Assembly (NCBI GenBank): GCA_027624235.1
Contig: JAQBYB010000016.1
Span: forward strand, 1 to 49,867
DNA length: 49,867 nucleotides
Reading direction: 5' to 3'
Source: Pseudomonadota bacterium
GTDB lineage: Bacteria; Pseudomonadota; Alphaproteobacteria; Rhodospirillales; Casp-alpha2
Shown: one piece after another, positions 25,834 to 36,834 of the stretch
How the letters are laid out: each line of letters starts with the position of its first letter
Position numbering within the stretch: position 1 is the first letter of the stretch
Notes under the pieces: generated by a model
Database searches by the model: none
What the model was told of the DNA's origin: nothing
Seen by the model: the letters and a program-made list of their open reading frames with translations, nothing else
Program-made: the position numbers and the translations under genes

Positions 25834-27646
25834 ACCCATTGGCGCCCGCAAGATCGAAGGCTCGCGCAAGCAGGCGATGGAGACCGGCCGCAACCGGTTG
25901 TTGGTTACCGGCGTCATTTTGTCCCTGGCATTCACGGCGATCGGTGTGCGTCTGGTCGACCTGACCGTCTTCAAGGCCGTCGACGAGCCGAGGCTGTCAC
26001 ACATCGATTCCATCCCGGAGGCCGCCGTCGGGCGCGCCGACATCATTGATCGAAACGGTATTATTCTTGCCACCAGCCTGCCGACGGCCTCTCTTTTTGT
26101 CGATCCCGGCGCCGTCCTCAATGCCCAAGAAGTCGCCGACAAGTTGATCACGGTATTGCCCGAACTCAATCGCGAGGAGCTTCTCGGAAAGCTCAAGTCC
26201 AAGTCCCGGTTTATCTGGATCACCCGCAACCTGACACCGAAACAACAATACCTGGTCAATCGATTGGGGTTGCCGGGCTTAAGTTTCCAACGCGGCGAAC
26301 GCCGGGTCTATCCGCACGGACGTCTGGCGGCGCATGCCCTCGGCCTGACCGATGTCGATGGCCGCGGCATTGCCGGGCTTGAACAGAATTTCGACCACGA
26401 CCTTCGCGCCGGAAGCCCTATTCAGGTGTCGTTGGATATTCGTATCCAGTCGATGATGCACCAGGAACTGGTTGCCGCGCTTACAGAATTCCAGGCCATC
26501 GGCGCCGCCGGGGTGGTGCTCGACGTCAATTCAGGGGAATTGCTATCGCTGGTGTCGCTGCCCGATTTTGATCCCAATGAGCCATCGTCTGGCGGTGTTG
26601 AGGCGGCGTTCAACCGGGTCTCCAAGGGCGTCTATGAGATGGGCTCTACCTTCAAGCTGTTCACCGCCGCCATGGCGCTCGATTCAGGCACGGTCGATCT
26701 CAATAGCGGCTATGACGCAAGTCAGCCGATCAAGATTTCGCGGTTTACCATCCGCGATTTCCACGCCAAGAACCGCTGGCTGTCGGTGCCGGAAATCATC
26801 GTTTATTCGTCCAATATCGGGGCTGCCAAGATGGCCCTCGATGTCGGCACCAAAACTCAGCGAGACTACCTGGACCGTTTCGGCCTGTTGCGGGCGGCGA
26901 CCCTGGAGCTGCCGGAAATCGGCAAACCCCTGATGCCTAAGCCATGGCGTGAGATCAACACCATGACGGTTTCCTACGGTCACGGCATCGCCGTATCCCC
27001 CCTGCAAATGGCCAGCGGCGTCGCTGCCCTGGTGAATGGCGGGCGGTACGTGTCGCCGACCGTGTTGAAACGCGATGCCGCCAATTCGCCGCAAGGCAAA
27101 AGGGTGCTGTCGGAAGAAACCTCTGAACAAATGCGGGGCCTGATGCGCTTGGTCGTTAACAACGGGACCGGGGGCAAGGCCGCCGCCAAGGGCTATGCCG
27201 TCGGCGGAAAAACCGGCACGGCGGATAAGCAGGCAGCGCGGGGCTATCGCAAGAACGCCACCATATCGTCTTTTGTCGGCGCCTTTCCCATGAACGCACC
27301 CAGATACATCGTGCTGGTGGTGGTGGATGAGCCGAAGGGCAATGCGCGGACATTCAATTTCGCCACCGGCGGCTGGGTCGCGGCGCCGGCGGTGGGCCGG
27401 GTTGTTCAACGCATGGCCTCGTTGATCGGCATGGCGCCCGACCGGCAGTCTGATCCCGACAATAAACAAATCACCAACGCTTCGGCGCCGCCGAAGGCGT
27501 CCCCTTCGCCCGCACCCAGGCAGAACAAATCGGCAGCCGGCGAAACCATCATGTTGAAGCGGGTTCGCGCCGTGCTTGATGTGGGGGACAAAAAAAGCAA
27601 GGCCGATGCCGACGGCCCATCGGAGCGGGCGCTTGCGACTTATTGA
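25820..27646 (+). CDS. ftsI: Septal peptidoglycan transpeptidase FtsI (PBP3)
   Basis: 608 aa class B penicillin-binding protein. Cytoplasmic basic tip, a transmembrane anchor near 27-44, a pedestal domain from GRADIIDRNGIILATS, and a transpeptidase domain with Ser276-Thr-Phe-Lys (GSTFK), SSN at 330-332 and KTGT at 464-467. The ~65-residue Pro/Ala/Lys-rich C-terminal tail after the catalytic domain is longer than in E. coli. Start overlaps ftsL by 14 bases behind AGGAGG. Cross-links septal peptidoglycan with FtsW. Confidence 0.96.
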   Translation: MAAVKPIGARKIEGSRKQAMETGRNRLLVTGVILSLAFTAIGVRLVDLTVFKAVDEPRLSHIDSIPEAAVGRADIIDRNGIILATSLPTASLFVDPGAVLNAQEVADKLITVLPELNREELLGKLKSKSRFIWITRNLTPKQQYLVNRLGLPGLSFQRGERRVYPHGRLAAHALGLTDVDGRGIAGLEQNFDHDLRAGSPIQVSLDIRIQSMMHQELVAALTEFQAIGAAGVVLDVNSGELLSLVSLPDFDPNEPSSGGVEAAFNRVSKGVYEMGSTFKLFTAAMALDSGTVDLNSGYDASQPIKISRFTIRDFHAKNRWLSVPEIIVYSSNIGAAKMALDVGTKTQRDYLDRFGLLRAATLELPEIGKPLMPKPWREINTMTVSYGHGIAVSPLQMASGVAALVNGGRYVSPTVLKRDAANSPQGKRVLSEETSEQMRGLMRLVVNNGTGGKAAAKGYAVGGKTGTADKQAARGYRKNATISSFVGAFPMNAPRYIVLVVVDEPKGNARTFNFATGGWVAAPAVGRVVQRMASLIGMAPDRQSDPDNKQITNASAPPKASPSPAPRQNKSAAGETIMLKRVRAVLDVGDKKSKADADGPSERALATY

Positions 27647-29105
27647 GGTCTTGGATGGAACCGAGATGAAAGTGACGGACCAAACGGTCATTTACGAAAC
27701 GGATATTATCGGGCTCACCTGTGACTCCCGTCAGGTAGAGCCCGGCTTTATTTTTGCTGCCCTTCCCGGAACGCTACTGGACGGCCGCGATTATATCGCC
27801 GATGCGCTCGATCGTGGCGCCGCTTGTGTGCTGGCGCCCGAGGGAACGCTCATCGATGAGGCGTCCGTGCCCTTGTTGCGCGATGCCAATCCCAGGCGCC
27901 AATACGCCTTAATGGCGGCGGCCTTTTTCGAGGCCCAACCGGACTGCATCGCCGCCGTTACCGGCACCAATGGCAAGACATCGGTGGTCACCTTCCTGCG
28001 CCAAATCTGGGTTGGTTTAGGACGTAAGGCGGCCAGTGCCGGCACCTTGGGCATCGTCGCCCAGGGGTTTGAGAACCGCAAAAGCCTGACCACGCCGGAC
28101 CCGGTTGAATTGCACCGCAACCTTCGCGACCTGGCGCGCTTCGGCGTCGACCGGTTGGCGTTGGAAGCATCGTCCCACGGCCTCAGCCAGCATCGCCTCG
28201 ACGGGGTCAAGGTTTCCATCGCCGGGTTCACCAACCTGACCCGTGACCATCTTGATTATCACGGTTCCATGGACGCCTATCTGGCGACAAAGCTGAGGCT
28301 GTTTACCGACATCATCGCCGCCGACGGCACCGCCGTTATCAACGCCGATGGGGAATTCGCCGCCGCCGTTGAGACGGCCTGCCGGGACCGTGGGCTGAAA
28401 GTCATGACCTATGGCGAAAGCGGCAACGATGTTCGGCTCGACGCCAGCGAGGTCGTCGCCGACGGATATCGTCTGGGCATCACCGTGGCCGGAAAAACCA
28501 GCCCGGTACAATTGCCCCTGATTGGCGGCTTTCAGGTTTCCAATGCCTTGTCGGCGTTGACGTTGGCGGTGGCGTCCGGCGAGGACGCCGACGCCTGCAT
28601 CGAACAATTGGAACAGTTGAAGGGCGCTCCCGGACGGGTCCAGCTGGTCGGCCATCATCCGTTGGGCGCCCCCGTTTTTGTCGATTACGCGCACACCCCG
28701 GATGCGCTCAACAGCATCCTCGAAGGTCTGCGCCCCCATACCGACGGGCGCCTGCATGTTGTGTTCGGATGCGGCGGTGACAGGGATACCGGAAAGCGGC
28801 CTGAGATGGGCGCCATTGCCGGGAAGGCAGCCGATGTGGTGTTCGTCACCGACGATAATCCCCGCACCGAGGACCCTGCCGATATCCGAAGAGAAATTCT
28901 GGCGGCGGTTCCACCGGTTCCGGGGGCGACGGAAATCGCCGATCGGGAAGAAGCGATCATCGCGGCGGTCAATGGCCTGCAGGCCGGGGATGTTCTTGTC
29001 GTTGCCGGCAAGGGGCACGAAAAAGGCCAAGTCATCGGCACTGAGGTGCGGCCTTTCGATGATGTTCATGTCGTCCGCAACGCCCTTCACAAGGTGCCCT
29101 CATGA
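27633..29105 (+). CDS. murE: UDP-MurNAc-L-Ala-D-Glu:meso-diaminopimelate ligase
   Basis: 490 aa from TTG 27633: this start has GGAG 7 bases ahead and gives the family's usual opening (MRLIEVL); the first ATG (27666) would lose it. It overlaps ftsI by 14 bases. ATP loop GTNGKTS at 111-117; GLTCDSRQVEPGFIFAALPG at the N-terminal UDP-binding domain. DNPR at 408-411 is the motif that selects meso-diaminopimelate over lysine, so the cell wall is of the A2pm type. Adds the third residue of the peptide stem. Confidence 0.94.
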   Translation: MRLIEVLDGTEMKVTDQTVIYETDIIGLTCDSRQVEPGFIFAALPGTLLDGRDYIADALDRGAACVLAPEGTLIDEASVPLLRDANPRRQYALMAAAFFEAQPDCIAAVTGTNGKTSVVTFLRQIWVGLGRKAASAGTLGIVAQGFENRKSLTTPDPVELHRNLRDLARFGVDRLALEASSHGLSQHRLDGVKVSIAGFTNLTRDHLDYHGSMDAYLATKLRLFTDIIAADGTAVINADGEFAAAVETACRDRGLKVMTYGESGNDVRLDASEVVADGYRLGITVAGKTSPVQLPLIGGFQVSNALSALTLAVASGEDADACIEQLEQLKGAPGRVQLVGHHPLGAPVFVDYAHTPDALNSILEGLRPHTDGRLHVVFGCGGDRDTGKRPEMGAIAGKAADVVFVTDDNPRTEDPADIRREILAAVPPVPGATEIADREEAIIAAVNGLQAGDVLVVAGKGHEKGQVIGTEVRPFDDVHVVRNALHKVPS

Positions 29106-30556
29106 ACCCCGCAATGGAAACCGGGCTTTGGTCGGCGGCGGCGGCGATGGCGGCCACCAATGGGCATACCGATGCGGAATGGCGGGCCGCGGGGGTTTCC
29201 ATCGACAGTCGAAAGGTTACCCCCGGCGATCTGTTCGTCGCCATCCGGGGGCCTCGGTTCGATGGTCACGATTTTGCCGCCGATGCGTTGGCCGCCGATG
29301 CGGCGGCGGTGGTGGTCGATCACCGGCCCGATGGCCTTGACGACGATGCGCCGTTGCTGATGGTCAATGAAACCACCACCGCCCTCGAAGACCTTGGCCG
29401 GGCCGCCCGCAAACGCACCGACGCTAAAATCATCGCCGTTACCGGCAGCGTCGGCAAGACCGGCACCAAAGAGGCGTTGCGCTTTGTGCTTGAGCAACAA
29501 GGCCCCTGTGTCGCCAGCCAGGGCAGCTTCAATAATCATTGGGGGGTGCCCTTGAGCCTGTCCCGAATGCCGGCGGACACCGCCTTCGGAATTTTTGAGA
29601 TTGGCATGAGCCATGCGGGTGAAATCACGCCGTTGACGAAGATGGTGTCGCCGCATGTCGCCGTCATTACCAATGTCGAGGCCGTGCATAGCGCCCACTT
29701 CGACACCATTGAGGCGATCGCCGACGCCAAGGCTGAAATTTTCCAGGGCTTAGCGCCCGACGGCGCCGCCGTCATTAACCGTGACAGTATGCTCTACGAC
29801 CACCTTCTTGCCGCTGCCGACGCGGCAAACATCAAAAACGTCATTGGCTTCGGCGGCCATCCAGAGGCCCGGGTGCGGTTGACCCAGGTCGGTTTCGACC
29901 CTGAAGGATCGACCATTGACGGGTTGGTTGATGGTGAAAAAATAAAGTACCGGCTGGGGCTTCCGGGCCGCCACTGGGCGATGAACTCGCTGGCGGTGTT
30001 GGCCGCCGTCCATGCCGCCGGCGGGGATGTCTCCCTAGCGGCGGCGGCGCTGGCGGATATGCCCGGGCTGAAGGGGCGGGGCCTTCGTCATCGGGTGGCG
30101 ATGAAGGGCGGCTCGTTTATCGTCATTGATGAAAGCTACAACGCCTCTCCGGTATCCATGCGCGCCGCCCTCGAAATCCTCGGCCGGATGCAGCCCGAAG
30201 GTGATGGCCGCCGGATTGCCGTTCTCGGCGATATGCTGGAACTGGGGGAACTATCGCAAGCCGCGCACGTCGACCTGGCGGAAACCCTGGCCGCGGAAAA
30301 AATAGATTTGGTGTTCACCGCCGGACCGTCCATGGCGGCCTTGTGGGAGGCCTTGGCCGAACCCATGCGGGGCGCCGCCGCCGACAGCGCGGTCGGGGTG
30401 CTGGCCAGCGTCACCGACGCCATCCGTCCAGGCGATGTTGTCGTCGTCAAGGGATCCGCCGGATCCAAGACCGGGCCGATCGTCGAGGCGCTTTTGGATT
30501 TGGGCGCGCCGTGCGACGCCGGTCCAACTACGCACCGCCGCGCGGTTAACGGATAG
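29102..30556 (+). CDS. murF: UDP-MurNAc-tripeptide:D-Ala-D-Ala ligase
   Basis: 484 aa Mur ligase; ATP loop [11 protein letters not shown] from residue 114, [20 protein letters not shown] at the N-terminus, [16 protein letters not shown] (F/N-rich substrate loop), [10 protein letters not shown], and [20 protein letters not shown] in the C-terminal domain. Adds the D-Ala-D-Ala made by the Ddl encoded downstream. Start overlaps the murE stop by 4 bases. Confidence 0.96.
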   Translation: MNPAMETGLWSAAAAMAATNGHTDAEWRAAGVSIDSRKVTPGDLFVAIRGPRFDGHDFAADALAADAAAVVVDHRPDGLDDDAPLLMVNETTTALEDLGRAARKRTDAKIIAVTGSVGKTGTKEALRFVLEQQGPCVASQGSFNNHWGVPLSLSRMPADTAFGIFEIGMSHAGEITPLTKMVSPHVAVITNVEAVHSAHFDTIEAIADAKAEIFQGLAPDGAAVINRDSMLYDHLLAAADAANIKNVIGFGGHPEARVRLTQVGFDPEGSTIDGLVDGEKIKYRLGLPGRHWAMNSLAVLAAVHAAGGDVSLAAAALADMPGLKGRGLRHRVAMKGGSFIVIDESYNASPVSMRAALEILGRMQPEGDGRRIAVLGDMLELGELSQAAHVDLAETLAAEKIDLVFTAGPSMAALWEALAEPMRGAAADSAVGVLASVTDAIRPGDVVVVKGSAGSKTGPIVEALLDLGAPCDAGPTTHRRAVNG

Positions 30557-30566
30557 GGGGGGCGGT

Positions 30567-31655
30567 ATGCTTTATCATCTTCTTTACCCGATGGCCGATC
30601 AGTTCCCGGTGCTCAACGTGTTCAGATACCTCACCTTCCGCACCGGCGGCGCCATCATTACGGCGCTCGTCGTCAGCTTCATGTTCGGGCCGGTCGTCAT
30701 CAATATGTTGAAGAGCCGCCAGGGCACCGGCCAGCCGATCCGCACCGACGGCCCGGAAGGCCACCTGCTGACCAAACAGGGGACGCCGACCATGGGCGGC
30801 TTCCTGATCCTTCTGGCGTTGACGGTGGCGACGTTACTATGGGCCGATCTTCGCAACGTCTATGTGTGGGCGTCTCTCGGCGTCACCATCAGTTACGGCA
30901 TCATCGGGTTCTTCGATGATTACCTGAAGGTCACGCGCCAGGATTCGAGCGGCCTGTCGGGAAAATTAAAACTCCTGATGCAGGCGGCGATTGCCCTGGT
31001 TGCGGCCTTCGTCATCGCCGGTCAGTTGCCGCCAGCGCTGACGATGACATTGGCGGTGCCGTTTTTAAAGAACCTTCTTCTCGATCTTGGTTGGGTATTT
31101 TTCGTTTTAGCGGTGCTGGTCATGGTCGGCACTTCGAACGCCGTCAACTTGACCGACGGCCTTGATGGGCTGGCCATCGTGCCGGTGATGATCGCCGCCG
31201 GGGTCTTTGCGCTGATCGCCTATTTGGTCGGTAATTCGGTGTTCGCCACGTATTTGCAGCTTCACCACGTTCCCGGCGCCGGGGAGCTATCGATCTTCCT
31301 GGGCGCCCTGGTTGGTGGCGGCTTGGGATTCCTGTGGTTCAACGCACCGCCGGCCAAGGTGTTCATGGGCGACACCGGGTCGCTATCGCTTGGCGGCGCC
31401 CTGGGGACCATCAGCGTCATCACCAAACACGAACTGGTGTTGGCCATTGTCGGCGGGCTGTTCGTTCTGGAAACCGTTTCGGTCATCGTCCAGGTGGTGT
31501 CGTTCAAGTTGACCGGAAAGCGGATCTTCGCGATGGCGCCGCTGCACCATCATTTCGAAAAAAAGGGCTGGGCCGAAAGCACCATTGTCATCCGGTTTTG
31601 GATTATCGCATCGATCTTGGCCCTGGCCGGCCTATCGACGCTGAAATTGAGATGA
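30567..31655 (+). CDS. mraY: Phospho-MurNAc-pentapeptide translocase (lipid I synthase)
   Basis: 362 aa from ATG 30567 behind a G-rich site (GGGGGGGCGG). Ten predicted helices. Hallmarks: [19 protein letters not shown] (catalytic aspartates), [21 protein letters not shown] and [11 protein letters not shown] (the HHH motif). Transfers phospho-MurNAc-pentapeptide to undecaprenyl phosphate in the inner membrane. Confidence 0.97.
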   Translation: MLYHLLYPMADQFPVLNVFRYLTFRTGGAIITALVVSFMFGPVVINMLKSRQGTGQPIRTDGPEGHLLTKQGTPTMGGFLILLALTVATLLWADLRNVYVWASLGVTISYGIIGFFDDYLKVTRQDSSGLSGKLKLLMQAAIALVAAFVIAGQLPPALTMTLAVPFLKNLLLDLGWVFFVLAVLVMVGTSNAVNLTDGLDGLAIVPVMIAAGVFALIAYLVGNSVFATYLQLHHVPGAGELSIFLGALVGGGLGFLWFNAPPAKVFMGDTGSLSLGGALGTISVITKHELVLAIVGGLFVLETVSVIVQVVSFKLTGKRIFAMAPLHHHFEKKGWAESTIVIRFWIIASILALAGLSTLKLR

Positions 31656-31665
31656 GCAGAGTTTC

Positions 31666-33117
31666 ATGATTGATGTCTTTCCCTTCGCAGGTTATCCGGT
31701 CGCTGTCTTCGGACTCGGTCGTTCCGGGCTGTCGGCGGCCAAATCGCTGATGCGCAGCGACGCCGAGGTTTGTGCCTGGGATGACGACGAGGCCGCGCGT
31801 GAAGCCGCCGAAGAGGCCGGCGTGCCGCTGGTAGATCTATACAATTGTGATTGGAAAGAGCATTCGACCCTGGTGTTGAGCCCCGGCATTCCGCTGCATC
31901 ATCCCAAGCCGCATAAGATCGTCGAGTTGGCTGCCGCCGCCAATGTCGAGATTGTCTGCGATGTCGAATTGCTGGCTCGCGCGCAACGCGACGCCGCCTA
32001 TATCGGGATCACCGGCACCAACGGCAAATCGACGACCACCGCCTTGATCGGTCACATCATGCAGGTGTCGGGCCGCGATGCCGAAGTCGGCGGTAATTTG
32101 GGGATGCCGGCGCTTGATCTGGAGCCGCTCGGCAACGAAGGCGCCTACGTGCTGGAGATGTCGTCCTATCAATTGGACCTGACCAAATCGATCACCTTTG
32201 ATGTCGCGGTGCTGTTGAACATCAGCCCCGATCACCTCGACCGCCACGGCGGCATGGATGGCTATGTCGCCGCCAAGAAACAGATATTCCACCGCCAGAC
32301 GGCGCCGCGCACCGCCATCGTCGGCGTTGATGACGATCACTGCCGCGTCCTTTATGAACGCTTGAAAGCCGCCGACGAACAGGTGGTGATCGGAATTTCC
32401 GGTTCCAAAAAGGTCCACGGCGGCATCTATGTCCTTGACGGCGTCCTGGTCGATGACACCGACGGCCAGGAAACCCCGGTCATGGATCTCAGGGGCATTG
32501 CCAGCCTGCCCGGCCGCCACAACTGGCAAAACGCCGCCGCCGCCTATGCCGCCGCCAAAACCGGCGGCGTGCAGCCACACGCGGCGATGGCCTGTATTCA
32601 GAGCTACCCCGGCCTGGTCCACCGCCAGGAACCAGTCGCCATTATCGACGGCATCGGTTACGTCAACGATTCCAAGGCCACCAACGCAGACGCCGCGGCG
32701 CGCGCGCTGGCTTGTTATGACGCCGTTTACTGGATCGTCGGCGGGCGGCCCAAGGAGGGCGGCCTGAAGGCGGTTGAGCCCAACCTCGGCCGGGTCCGCC
32801 ATGCCTTCCTGATCGGCGAGGCGGCGCTGGAATATGCGCAGTTTCTCGATGGCAAGGTGCCGATGACGCTGTCCGGTGACCTCAAGACGGCCTTGGCCGA
32901 TGCCCGCAAGCTGGCCAAGAAAGACAAGGTTCCCGGCGCCGTGGTGTTGTTGTCCCCGGCGTGCGCCTCGTTCGATCAGTTCGAAAATTTCGAGGCCCGC
33001 GGCGACGCCTTCCGCGATATGGTCGAGGCGCTTCCCGGCAAAACGATGGACCCGTTCGATGAGCCGGGCATTTTCTCTTCCGCTATGGGCGCCGGTGATG
33101 ACGGGGGTGGCTCATGA
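31666..33117 (+). CDS. murD: UDP-MurNAc-L-Ala:D-Glu ligase
   Basis: 483 aa. N-terminal dinucleotide-like fold VAVFGLGRSGLSAAKSL, ATP loop GTNGKST at 117-123, LEMSSYQLDLT, ISPDHLDRHGGMDGY, and VNDSKATNADAAARALACYD with IVGGRPKEGGL in the C-domain. Adds D-glutamate. A short acidic/Gly tail ends at a 4-base overlap with ftsW. Confidence 0.97.
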   Translation: MIDVFPFAGYPVAVFGLGRSGLSAAKSLMRSDAEVCAWDDDEAAREAAEEAGVPLVDLYNCDWKEHSTLVLSPGIPLHHPKPHKIVELAAAANVEIVCDVELLARAQRDAAYIGITGTNGKSTTTALIGHIMQVSGRDAEVGGNLGMPALDLEPLGNEGAYVLEMSSYQLDLTKSITFDVAVLLNISPDHLDRHGGMDGYVAAKKQIFHRQTAPRTAIVGVDDDHCRVLYERLKAADEQVVIGISGSKKVHGGIYVLDGVLVDDTDGQETPVMDLRGIASLPGRHNWQNAAAAYAAAKTGGVQPHAAMACIQSYPGLVHRQEPVAIIDGIGYVNDSKATNADAAARALACYDAVYWIVGGRPKEGGLKAVEPNLGRVRHAFLIGEAALEYAQFLDGKVPMTLSGDLKTALADARKLAKKDKVPGAVVLLSPACASFDQFENFEARGDAFRDMVEALPGKTMDPFDEPGIFSSAMGAGDDGGGS

Positions 33118-34238
33118 GCGCCATTGCCCGCACCGATACCAGCCTCGTCGGCCGTTGGTGGTGGACCGTCGACCGGTGGACCCTGGCGGCGTTGGCATCC
33201 ATCGTCGTCATCGGCGCGGTGCTGACTCTATCGGCCTCGCCGCCGGTGGCCGAACGGCTTGGTTTCGACACCTTCTATTTCGCCCGCCGCCAATATGTCT
33301 TCCTGGGCCTGGCGGCGGCGGTCATCTTCGCGACCTCGTTCCTGAGCCCCCGGAATATCCGGCGGCTGGCGGTGGTCAGCATGGTCGTCGCTATTTTGTT
33401 GATGATAGCGACGCTGTTTCTGGGCACTGAAATCAAGGGCGCGACCCGCTGGTTGCGTATCGGGTCGTTCTCCCTGCAGGCGTCGGAATTCGTCAAGCCC
33501 GGCTTCGCCGTGGTCTGCGCCTGGATGTTCTCGGAACAACGCCTCGAAGGGCGGTTCCCCGGCTACGCCGTCGCCACCGGGCTATTTATTCTGGTCGTGG
33601 CCCTGTTGCTGTTGCAGCCGGATGTCGGCATGTCCATCGTCATCGCCGCCATCTGGGGGGTGCAGTTCTTCGTCGCCGGTCTGCCGCTGTTGATGGTCAT
33701 GGGCATCGTCTTCGTTTTCCTGGCCGCCTCGGTCGGCGCGTATTTCACCTTCGATCACGTGCAGGCCAGGGTCGACCGCTTCCTGGACCCGGCGGGTGGC
33801 GAAAACTATCAGGTCAGCCGTGCCCTGGAAGCCTTCTACAACGGCGGCTGGGCCGGGCGTGGACCCGGCGAGGGCAGGGTCAAGGAAGTCCTTCCCGATG
33901 CCCACGCGGATTTCATATTCTCCGTCGCCGGTGAGGAATTCGGCCTGGTGTTGTGTCTGGTGATGGTCGCCCTGTTCGCCTTCGTCGTGCTGCGCGGCTT
34001 CAGCCGGGTGTTGAAGTCGGACGACCTGTACGTGTTGCTGGCGACCACCGGGCTGCTGGTTCAATTCGCCATTCAGGCGATCATCAATATGGCATCCAAT
34101 ATCAACCTGATTCCGCCCAAGGGCATGACCCTGCCGTTCGTATCCTACGGCGGCTCTTCGACGCTGGCGTTGGCGTTGGGCATGGGGATGGTCCTGGCGC
34201 TGACGCGGGACCGGGCGGGCGGAGGGGCAGGCCGATGA
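33114..34238 (+). CDS. ftsW: Septal peptidoglycan glycosyltransferase FtsW (SEDS family)
   Basis: 374 aa, about ten helices. SEDS motifs: TRWLRIGSFSLQASEFVKPG, LLLLQPDVGMSIVIAAIWG, YQVSRALEAFYNGGWAGRGP, EGRVKEVLPDAHADFIFSVA (EE of EEFG follows) and LPFVSYGGSSTLALALGMGM. Polymerises lipid II at the septum with FtsI. Overlaps both neighbours by 4 bases. Confidence 0.96.
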   Translation: MSAIARTDTSLVGRWWWTVDRWTLAALASIVVIGAVLTLSASPPVAERLGFDTFYFARRQYVFLGLAAAVIFATSFLSPRNIRRLAVVSMVVAILLMIATLFLGTEIKGATRWLRIGSFSLQASEFVKPGFAVVCAWMFSEQRLEGRFPGYAVATGLFILVVALLLLQPDVGMSIVIAAIWGVQFFVAGLPLLMVMGIVFVFLAASVGAYFTFDHVQARVDRFLDPAGGENYQVSRALEAFYNGGWAGRGPGEGRVKEVLPDAHADFIFSVAGEEFGLVLCLVMVALFAFVVLRGFSRVLKSDDLYVLLATTGLLVQFAIQAIINMASNINLIPPKGMTLPFVSYGGSSTLALALGMGMVLALTRDRAGGGAGR

Positions 34239-35386
34239 CGGCTTCGATGTCCAACCAAGGCCATTTGGTCGTTCTCGCCGCCGGCGGAACCGGCGGACAC
34301 ATGTTCCCGGCCGAAGCCCTGGCGGGTGAGTTGGCCGGGCGCGGGTGCCGCTTGGCATTGATTACCGATCGCCGCGGCGGCGCCTGGAACGGCGCCCTGG
34401 ACGGCGTTGAGACGCATCGTATCCGGGCCGGTGGTCTGGCCGGAAAAAGCTTTGCCGCGCGCCTTCAAAGCGGCCCTGAATTGGCCATCGGCACGTGGCA
34501 GGCGAGGGGCCTGTTGAAACGCTTGTGTCCCCACTGCGTCATCGGCTTCGGCGGCTATGCGTCGGTACCGACGATGTTGGCTGCCAGCTTCGGCAACTAT
34601 CGCACCGCCATTCATGAACAGAACGCGGTGCTCGGACGCGCCAACCGGTTGTTGGCGTCCAGGGTCGATTGCATCGCCACCTCATTTGAAAATTCCGAAG
34701 GGCTGCCGGCGCAGGCCGCCGCCAAGGTCCATCATACGGGCATGCCGGTGCGGCCCGCCTTCACCGCGGTGCGCGATACGCCCTATCCGGCCTTGTTATC
34801 GGATGGGCCGGTGTCGCTCTTGGTCATCGGCGGCAGCCAAGGGGCGCATGTGTTCTCGGACATCGTGCCGAAGGCGCTGTGCCTGTTGGACGATGGCCTC
34901 AAGGCGCGGCTCAAGGTGTCGCAGCAATGCCGACCCGAAGACCTCGATCAAACCCGAAGCCAGTATCAATCGCTCGGCATCGACGCCGATCTCCAGACCT
35001 TCTTCGATGATGTTCCAGAACGCCTGAGCGCGGCGCATCTGTTGATCGGCCGCGCCGGTGCATCGACGGTGGCCGAAACCCTGATCGCCGGGCGGCCGGC
35101 GATCCTGGTTCCCTATCCCCATGCCATTGACGACCATCAGACCCGCAACGCGCACGCCGTTGACGAGGCCGGCGCCGGTTGGCTGATGCCCGAGTCCTCG
35201 TTCACGGCGTCGGGGTTGGCGGCGCGTCTTGATTCCCTGTTCGGTCTGCCGGCGATCCTTGAAAAATCCGCCGCCGCCGCCAAGGAGGCCGCCGCCAAGG
35301 ACGCCGCCGGGCAATTGGCCGATGTGGTCTGCGCGCTGCTGCCGTCAAACGGCAACGGCGATGGCGATGAAAGGAGGGCGGCATGA
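34235..35386 (+). CDS. murG: Lipid II synthase (UDP-GlcNAc:lipid I GlcNAc transferase)
   Basis: 383 aa from ATG 34235. GT-B glycosyltransferase: [17 protein letters not shown] (Gly17-His22), [47 protein letters not shown], and [20 protein letters not shown] with [14 protein letters not shown] at the UDP-GlcNAc site. Membrane-associated on the cytoplasmic side. The Ala/Asp-rich C-terminal ~40 residues are a mild extension. Confidence 0.96.
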   Translation: MTASMSNQGHLVVLAAGGTGGHMFPAEALAGELAGRGCRLALITDRRGGAWNGALDGVETHRIRAGGLAGKSFAARLQSGPELAIGTWQARGLLKRLCPHCVIGFGGYASVPTMLAASFGNYRTAIHEQNAVLGRANRLLASRVDCIATSFENSEGLPAQAAAKVHHTGMPVRPAFTAVRDTPYPALLSDGPVSLLVIGGSQGAHVFSDIVPKALCLLDDGLKARLKVSQQCRPEDLDQTRSQYQSLGIDADLQTFFDDVPERLSAAHLLIGRAGASTVAETLIAGRPAILVPYPHAIDDHQTRNAHAVDEAGAGWLMPESSFTASGLAARLDSLFGLPAILEKSAAAAKEAAAKDAAGQLADVVCALLPSNGNGDGDERRAA

Positions 35387-36834
35387 AGGCGCTTCCTCTT
35401 GATATCGGCACCATTCATTTTGTCGGCATCGGCGGCATCGGCATGAGCGGCATTGCCGAAGTCCTGCACACCCTTGGGTATTCGGTGCAGGGCAGCGATG
35501 TCACTGAGAGCGCCAACGTCAAACGGCTTCGCGATCTGGGCGTCATCATTCATATCGGCCATCGCGCCGAAAATCTGGGCGAGGCAAGGGTGATTGTCAC
35601 CTCGACGGCGGTCAAATCCGACAACCCGGAGGTTCAGGCCGCCCGCCAACGCCTGATCCCGGTCGTTCGCCGCGCCGAAATGCTGGGTGAGCTGATGCGC
35701 CTTAAATGGTCCATCGCCGTCGGCGGCACGCATGGAAAAACCACCACGACGTCTTTGGTGGCGGCCGTTCTTGACGCCGCCGGGTTGGACCCGACGGTGA
35801 TAAACGGCGGCATCATCAACGCCTGGGGCAGCAACGCCCGGTTGGGCGCCGGGGACTGGATGGTCGCCGAGGCCGATGAGTCCGACGGCACCTTCCTGAA
35901 ACTGCCGGCGACCATCGCCGTTGTCACCAACATGGACCCCGAACACCTGGATCATTACGGCTCTTTCGACAGGCTTCGCGATGCCTTCGACGCCTTTGTC
36001 GCCAATATTCCTTTCTATGGCTTCGCCGCCTTGTGCATCGATCACCCCGAAGTCCAGGCGATGATCCCACGGGTTTCCGACCGCCGCGTCGTCACCTACG
36101 GATTAAGCCCGCAGGCCGATATTCGCGGCGTCAATCTGGTTCACGCCGCCGAACAGGTCGTCTTCGACGTTCACGTCACCGATCGTAAGACCAACGCCAA
36201 GTCGACGCTCAAGGGTTTGGCGATGCCGATGCTGGGCGAACACAATGTTCAAAACGCGCTTGCCGCCATTGCCATCGCCGGTGAAATGGACATCGGCGAA
36301 AACGTCATCCGCCGTGCGTTGGCGTCTTTCAAAGGGGTCAAGCGGCGCTTTACCCGTGTCGGAGACGTCGGCGGCATCATCATCATCGATGATTACGGAC
36401 ACCATCCGGTTGAAATCGCCGCCGTCCTGAAAACGGCGCGCGCCACGGTCGCCTCTTCCACCGGGGGGAAAGTGATCGCCGTCGTTCAGCCGCACCGCTA
36501 CACCCGGCTTCGCGACCTGTTTGAGGAATTCTGCCGGTGCTTCAACGACGCCGATGCGGTCGTCGTCGCCAATGTCTACGAGGCCGGTGAAGCGCCCATC
36601 GACGGCATCAACCGGGACTCCCTGGTCGAAGGCCTGGGCCATCATGGCCACCGCACCGTATTGCCGCTGGCGGCCCCGTCGGATCTGGCCGGGGTCATCG
36701 ATGGGTTGGCCGGGCCGGGCGACATGGTCGTGTGCCTGGGCGCCGGCGACATCAGCCGTTGGGCGAATGAATTGCCGGACCAATTGCGCACGATCCGCGC
36801 CAAAGGTAAGGAGGCGGCAAATGATGCCGGTTAA
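35383..36834 (+). CDS. murC: UDP-MurNAc:L-alanine ligase
   Basis: 483 aa. [20 protein letters not shown] at the N-terminus, ATP loop GGTHGKTTT (114-122), [60 protein letters not shown] and [12 protein letters not shown]. Committing ligase of the peptide stem. Overlaps murG by 4 bases and murB by 14. Confidence 0.97.
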   Translation: MKALPLDIGTIHFVGIGGIGMSGIAEVLHTLGYSVQGSDVTESANVKRLRDLGVIIHIGHRAENLGEARVIVTSTAVKSDNPEVQAARQRLIPVVRRAEMLGELMRLKWSIAVGGTHGKTTTTSLVAAVLDAAGLDPTVINGGIINAWGSNARLGAGDWMVAEADESDGTFLKLPATIAVVTNMDPEHLDHYGSFDRLRDAFDAFVANIPFYGFAALCIDHPEVQAMIPRVSDRRVVTYGLSPQADIRGVNLVHAAEQVVFDVHVTDRKTNAKSTLKGLAMPMLGEHNVQNALAAIAIAGEMDIGENVIRRALASFKGVKRRFTRVGDVGGIIIIDDYGHHPVEIAAVLKTARATVASSTGGKVIAVVQPHRYTRLRDLFEEFCRCFNDADAVVVANVYEAGEAPIDGINRDSLVEGLGHHGHRTVLPLAAPSDLAGVIDGLAGPGDMVVCLGAGDISRWANELPDQLRTIRAKGKEAANDAG

